This document shows, one piece after another, positions 59,794 through 64,000 of a stretch of DNA of 64,000 bases (its first letter is position 1; each line of letters opens with the position of its first letter). The stretch comes from Hymenobacter sp. CRA2. GTDB taxonomy: Bacteria > Bacteroidota > Bacteroidia > Cytophagales > Hymenobacteraceae. The translations under genes and the position numbers were made by a program. The notes beneath the pieces are model-generated. The model was not told the origin of the DNA. It worked only from the letters and a program-made list of their open reading frames with translations, and made no database searches. The DNA lies in NCBI RefSeq assembly GCF_002007105.1, contig NZ_MVBC01000001.1, forward strand, positions 124,001 to 188,000. The letters are read 5' to 3'.

Positions 59794-61449
59794 ATGAAGA
59801 ACATCTTTCTGATAGCGGGCAAACCTGCCCGGCTCGTCTATTATATCTTCTTAAGCATCGTCTCGGGCCTGCTCAGCTTTGCCTTCATGGCCTTCGTTAA
59901 CTTCCTGATTAACGAGCTGCTGGCGGGCAAGGCCAAGACGGTGAACCTGCAACACGCCGTTGCCTTCGCCTTCATCGTCTTCTTTTTCGTCTCGTCGCGC
60001 CGGCTGCTGGCGTCCGTCATCATCGACTTTTCCCAGCGGGTGTTCTGGCGCACGCGCCGCGACATCATCGACCTGATGCTGCAAACCAGCTACGAGCGGT
60101 TTGTGCGGTACAAGACGGCCCTGCACGCCTCCCTGGTGCGCGACGTGAACATCCTCACGGCGGCCAGCATGAACATCATCCAGTTCTCGTCGTCGGTCAT
60201 CATCATCCTGGCCTCGTTCGTCTACATGGCCCTGATTTCGCTGCCGCTCTTTGCCTGCTCCTTCGTGGTGCTGGGCCTGGGGGTGCTGGTGTACAGCCAG
60301 AGCATGAAGCGCAACGAGCGGCACCTCACCACGGCCCGAAACCTGGAGGACGTGTTCATCCTGAACTTCAACTCTCTGCTCCACGGCTTCAAGGAAATCC
60401 ATTTGGCACCGGCCAAGGGCGACGACATCGTGCAGTCGGAACTACAGGTGCTCGAAGACAAGTCGGTGGCCAACAACCGCAAAGCCTACGTGGGCTTTCT
60501 GAACAATCAGATTATCGGGCAGGTACTCTTCAACTGCCTCATCGGCGCCCTGCTGCTGGGGCTGACCTACTGGCTCAACCTCAGCGCCTCGGTGGTAGTC
60601 AACTTCCTGTTTATCCTGCTGTTTCTGCTCAGCGCCACCGAAAGCGCCATGGTCATCCTGCCCAGCCTGATTGAGGCCAAGGTGTCGCTGGACCGCGTAG
60701 TGACGCTGAAGAACGAGCTGCAGGGCGAGGGTACGCACAGCCCCCAGGCCCTGCGCCCGCAGCCGCTGACGGATTTCCAGGAGATTGTGCTGTCCGGCGT
60801 TACGCACACCTACCGCACGGAGAAAGATGGGGCGGGCTTTTCCGTCGGCCCCGTGGACCTGGAGCTGCGCAAGGGCGAGGTGGTATTCATTTATGGCGGC
60901 AACGGCAGCGGCAAGACGACTTTCATCACGCTGCTGCTGGGCCTGTTTAAGCCCACCCAGGGCGGCATCTTCTGCGATGGGCACGCCATTCAGGGGACCA
61001 GCTACAGCAGCTACCAAGCGCTGTTTGGGGTCGTATTCAACGACTTCTACCTGTTCAACAAGCTGTTTGGCCTGACGCACGTCGACGAAGACCTCGTCGT
61101 GCGCTACCTCAAGCTATTCGAGCTGGAGCACAAAGTGACTTACCAGGACCGCGCTTTCTCTTCGCGGGACCTCTCGACGGGGCAACGCAAGCGCTTGGCC
61201 CTCATTTCGGTGCTGCTGGAGAAAAAACCGGTATTGGTGCTTGATGAGTGGGCCGCCGACCAGGACCCCTACTTCCGGAAGAAGTTCTACACCGAAATCC
61301 TGCCCCAGCTGCGGGACGAGGGCTTTACCATCCTCGCCATTACGCACGACGACAAGTACTACAACTGCGCCGACCGGGTATTCGAGATGGACTACGGCAA
61401 GCTGAAACAGGTCTGGCTACAAGACCCCGCCCTGGTCTCGCATATCTGA
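59794..61449 (+). CDS. Cyclic peptide export ABC transporter (fused permease-ATPase)
   Basis: 551 residues: six hydrophobic helices in the first about 310 residues, then one nucleotide-binding domain. Walker A is GGNGSGKTTF, the signature is DLSTGQRKRLAL and Walker B runs LVLDEWAADQDPYFRK; the LSTGQ signature and the DEWAADQDP form are typical of the PvdE/SyrD/YojI type of exporters of siderophores and lipopeptides. It should pump the finished product, or an acylated precursor, out of the cytoplasm. The ATG at 59794 (MKNIFLIAGKP) gives the normal family start; an upstream in-frame start at 59737 would overlap the racemase gene. It is the last gene of the operon. Confidence 0.95.
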   Translation: MKNIFLIAGKPARLVYYIFLSIVSGLLSFAFMAFVNFLINELLAGKAKTVNLQHAVAFAFIVFFFVSSRRLLASVIIDFSQRVFWRTRRDIIDLMLQTSYERFVRYKTALHASLVRDVNILTAASMNIIQFSSSVIIILASFVYMALISLPLFACSFVVLGLGVLVYSQSMKRNERHLTTARNLEDVFILNFNSLLHGFKEIHLAPAKGDDIVQSELQVLEDKSVANNRKAYVGFLNNQIIGQVLFNCLIGALLLGLTYWLNLSASVVVNFLFILLFLLSATESAMVILPSLIEAKVSLDRVVTLKNELQGEGTHSPQALRPQPLTDFQEIVLSGVTHTYRTEKDGAGFSVGPVDLELRKGEVVFIYGGNGSGKTTFITLLLGLFKPTQGGIFCDGHAIQGTSYSSYQALFGVVFNDFYLFNKLFGLTHVDEDLVVRYLKLFELEHKVTYQDRAFSSRDLSTGQRKRLALISVLLEKKPVLVLDEWAADQDPYFRKKFYTEILPQLRDEGFTILAITHDDKYYNCADRVFEMDYGKLKQVWLQDPALVSHI

Positions 61450-61489
61450 GCGGCTACCCCGCCCACTGCCTAGGCCGCGGTCTGAGACA

Positions 61490-61518
61490 CGAGCCTGCCG
61501 CTATGGGCGGCAGGCTCG
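61490..61518 (+). terminator. Hairpin at the end of the biosynthetic operon
   Basis: A perfect 12-bp stem (CGAGCCTGCCGC with GCGGCAGGCTCG, 5-base loop) 40 bases after the exporter stop. No T tract follows, so strong termination is inferred mainly from position. Confidence 0.55.
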
Positions 61519-61623
61519 GTCAGCTCACCAGTCTCCATTACCTACCGCGGCCCTGATCCAGGGTTTCAGCGGCACCCGCAATCAGTTTAGAAGCCGTTCG
61601 GCCAGCTTACCGCGCCTGCCCTT

Positions 61624-64000
61624 ATGCCTACGCCTACCAAGCCAATCCCCACTTCCAGCGCTTCCAAGCCGTCTGCGGCAGCTTCCTTCCTCACCGGCCT
61701 GGCAGGTGGTGCGCGCCCACGCCCGAACACGCCAGCTTCGATCATCAGCCGCTGGCTGCCATTCGGCCTGCTCGTGTCGTTTGCGTGGCTGACTATCTAC
61801 CTAGTACGGCCGCCCGAGCCGGTACCGGCCGATTCTCCGGCCTCGGCCTTTTCGGCGGTTCGGGCGGTGGAGGCCCTCAGCACCATAGCGCGCGCGCCCC
61901 ACAGCATTGGTACGCCAGCCCACGCCGCGGTACGTGCTTTTCTGGTTCAGCGCTGCCAGTCATTGGGCCTGCTCACCCGCGTGCAAGATACCACCATCGT
62001 AACCGGTAGCGAAGGTGTACTGACGGCTGCCCGGGTACAAAACGTCATTGCCCGCCTGCCTGGCCGCCAGCCGGGCGGGCGGGCCGTACTGGTGCTCACG
62101 CATTACGATTCCCAACCCCATACCCTCGGCGCCAGCGACGATGGCGCGGGCGTAGCAGCAGCCCTCGAAACGATGCGCGCCTTGCGGGCCGGGCCGCCGC
62201 TGACGCACGACGTGATTTGGGTATTTACCGACGGCGAAGAAGCCGGCCTGCTCGGCGCCCGGGCTTATGCGGCCGATACGGCCCGGCTGCGGCGGAAGGT
62301 GGGTGTGGTGCTCAATTTTGAAGCGCGGGGCAACGCGGGCGCCAGTTCGCTTTTTGAGGTGAACAGCGGCTGGGCGCTGGGCGAATTTGCCCAAGCCGCG
62401 CCGGTGCCCGTGGGCTCGTCGCTGGCCTACGAAATCTACCGGTACCTACCGAACAATACCGATTTCACCGCGTTTCGCGCGGCGGGGCTGCCCGGGCTCA
62501 ATTTTGCCTTCAGCGAGGGGTATTCGTACTACCACAGCCTGGCTGATACGCCCGAGCATCTGGACCTAGGCTCGCTGCAGCACCAGGGCGAGTACATGCT
62601 GCCCCTGGTGCGGCACTTCGCCAACATTCCGCTGATAGCCCAGGCTACGCCCGCTCGCACGTTCTTTAATCCCCTGGGCAAGTGGCTGGTTCTGTACGAC
62701 GCCCGCTGGAATTACGCCCTGAGCGTGCTGGCCGGGACGGCGCTGCTGGCCGCCGCCGGTCGGGCCCGCCAGCGGGGCCAGCTACGCGTCGGCGGGCTGC
62801 TGGGCGGGGCGCTGGCCTGGCTTGGCGGCCTGGTGCTGGTGCTGGCCACCGGCTGGGCCCTTACCCGTCTGGTAGCCGAGGCGTATCCGCAGTACGCGGT
62901 TTTTTACGACCAGGCTTTTTACAACGTCCGCTGCTACCACCTGGCCCTGATAGCCTTGGGCGGGGCGGTATTCGGCGCCTACTACCGGATGCTGCGCCGA
63001 TGGCTACGCCCGGAGTCGTTGTACGGCGGCGCGCTACTACTCATGGCGGTTCTGCAGCTAGCCATACAAGTGCAGGCCCCGACGCTGGGCTTTCTGCTGG
63101 GCTTACCGCTGCTGTTTGGCGGCCTGAGCTGGCTCTGGACCCAGCGGCAAGACGCGTACTCGCTGGAGGCAGAAGCTTCCTCAAGCAGCCAGCCGTTCGG
63201 CCTGCTGCCTCTGCTGCTGGGTGCGTTGCCGGCCGTGGCACTGTTAGCGCCCCTCCTTTCGGCGGTACTGACGCTGGCAGGCTTGGGGGCGTTGGTACTG
63301 GTGGCTATGTTCCTGCTTACCGTGTTGCTGGGGCTGCTGCTGCCCACGCTTCTGCCCCTGCTGGACCGCGTGGCTTTCACCCCGGCGCGAATGGGCTGGG
63401 GGCTGCCGGTGCTTACGAGCCTCGTCGGCATGGGCGCTTTGGCCGCCGGCCATGCCAGCAGCCAGCCCACGGCCGAGCACCCGCAGCAGACGCACTTGTA
63501 CTACCTGCTTGATGCTGACCAGGCCCAGGCGCACTGGCTGAGCGCCAATCCTCAACCCAATGCCTGGACCCGCCAGCTACTCCCGGCCCCCACGTTCAGC
63601 CCGCTGCCGAACCTGTTTCCCGGCTCGGCCCAACCACTGCTACACCAAGTGGCCCCAGTGCTGGCACTGGCAGCCCCTACTATTGAGGTGCTGGCGGATA
63701 GTATAGTTCCCAACGGTCGTCACTGCCGCGTGCAGGTACGGCCGCGCCGCGCCGGGGTCGTCAGCCTGCGGCTTAGCTGGGAGCGTGGCCGCCTCCGCGG
63801 CTTGCGCGTGGCAGGGCATCCCGTCGAGCCGGCCAGCTTAGCCACCAGTAACGGCTATGTCACCCTCACCTTCTTCGCGCCCGGTCCGGAAGGCGTGCTG
63901 CTTGAACTGGACGCCGCCGACGGCCGCCCACTGCCGCTGCTCGTCACCGACCGTAGCCTGCAGCTACCCGCCGTGGCTGGCACTCCGCCCTTACCCGCCA
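61624..64000 (+). CDS. M28-family zinc peptidase with multi-pass membrane domain, 3' end outside window
   Basis: The frame is open from the ATG at 61624 to the window end (792 codons). After a Pro/Ser/Thr-rich cytoplasmic lead and one membrane helix (WLPFGLLVSFAWLTIYLV) comes an M28 aminopeptidase-like domain with the metal ligands in order: LTHYDSQP, GASDDGAGVAAALE, FTDGEEAGLLGARAY, LNFEARGN and SYYHSLADTPEH. The region from about residue 350 holds several more hydrophobic helices, then a soluble domain with beta-strand character. This is the layout of large membrane-bound M28 peptidases. No direct link with the lipopeptide cluster is evident, though its location leaves a role in peptide processing open. 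Confidence 0.88.
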   Translation, partial: MPTPTKPIPTSSASKPSAAASFLTGLAGGARPRPNTPASIISRWLPFGLLVSFAWLTIYLVRPPEPVPADSPASAFSAVRAVEALSTIARAPHSIGTPAHAAVRAFLVQRCQSLGLLTRVQDTTIVTGSEGVLTAARVQNVIARLPGRQPGGRAVLVLTHYDSQPHTLGASDDGAGVAAALETMRALRAGPPLTHDVIWVFTDGEEAGLLGARAYAADTARLRRKVGVVLNFEARGNAGASSLFEVNSGWALGEFAQAAPVPVGSSLAYEIYRYLPNNTDFTAFRAAGLPGLNFAFSEGYSYYHSLADTPEHLDLGSLQHQGEYMLPLVRHFANIPLIAQATPARTFFNPLGKWLVLYDARWNYALSVLAGTALLAAAGRARQRGQLRVGGLLGGALAWLGGLVLVLATGWALTRLVAEAYPQYAVFYDQAFYNVRCYHLALIALGGAVFGAYYRMLRRWLRPESLYGGALLLMAVLQLAIQVQAPTLGFLLGLPLLFGGLSWLWTQRQDAYSLEAEASSSSQPFGLLPLLLGALPAVALLAPLLSAVLTLAGLGALVLVAMFLLTVLLGLLLPTLLPLLDRVAFTPARMGWGLPVLTSLVGMGALAAGHASSQPTAEHPQQTHLYYLLDADQAQAHWLSANPQPNAWTRQLLPAPTFSPLPNLFPGSAQPLLHQVAPVLALAAPTIEVLADSIVPNGRHCRVQVRPRRAGVVSLRLSWERGRLRGLRVAGHPVEPASLATSNGYVTLTFFAPGPEGVLLELDAADGRPLPLLVTDRSLQLPAVAGTPPLPA

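Overview
The window looks like a chromosomal segment from a GC-rich member of the Bacteroidota, most likely Hymenobacter or a close relative in the Cytophagales. The evidence is a set of family types typical of that phylum (a GLPGLI protein, a DUF4249 lipoprotein, FecR with a DUF4974-like tail, head-GIN and DUF6150 proteins, carboxypeptidase-regulatory TonB receptors) combined with high GC, little Shine-Dalgarno sequence and a weak TAnnTTTG-type promoter element. No database search was possible; family names come from motif reading.

Layout. 1-8.15 kb (minus strand) is mostly housekeeping: the N-terminal part of a secreted propeller-like protein, prmA, a DUF6150 protein, tpiA, a TspO-like membrane protein, a DUF2251-like protein and uvrA, with clear hairpin terminators. 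8.2-11.0 kb is a mixed, AT-richer stretch with a 59-residue membrane protein, a VOC protein, a YiaK/DlgD-type dehydrogenase and a small secreted four-cysteine protein. 11.0-18.0 kb (plus) carries a GLPGLI protein with its TonB-type outer-membrane protein, then two tandem secreted alpha/beta hydrolases, the first of which has lost its nucleophile serine. 18.0-25.6 kb (minus) is a surface and transport region: head-GIN lipoprotein, TonB-dependent receptor, an 89-residue protein overlapping both neighbours, DUF4249 lipoprotein, an orphan FecR and an STN-domain protein with AGLFN-type repeats.

25.97-61.45 kb (plus) is the main feature: an apparently complete nonribosomal peptide/polyketide cluster. 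It holds a phosphopantetheinyl transferase, four megasynthases, a CmlA-like di-iron hydroxylase, a type II thioesterase, a fatty acyl-AMP ligase fused to an ACP, an Asp/Glu-racemase family enzyme and a cyclic-peptide-type ABC exporter. The assembly order read from the domains is: acyl (FAAL-ACP) / [dock]C-A-T-C-A-T / [dock]C-A-T-E-C-A-T / KS-AT-KR-ACP-C / A-T-C-A-T-C. My manual specificity codes suggest Ala, Thr, a basic residue made D, Tyr extended by a reduced malonate (a statine-like gamma-amino-beta-hydroxy acid), an unassigned residue, and Tyr/Phe. There is no in-line thioesterase, so the terminal C domain is the likely release or cyclisation catalyst. The inferred product is an acylated, probably cyclic lipopeptide with possible beta-hydroxylation.

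61.6-64.0 kb is the start of a multi-pass membrane protein with an M28 zinc peptidase domain, cut by the window end.
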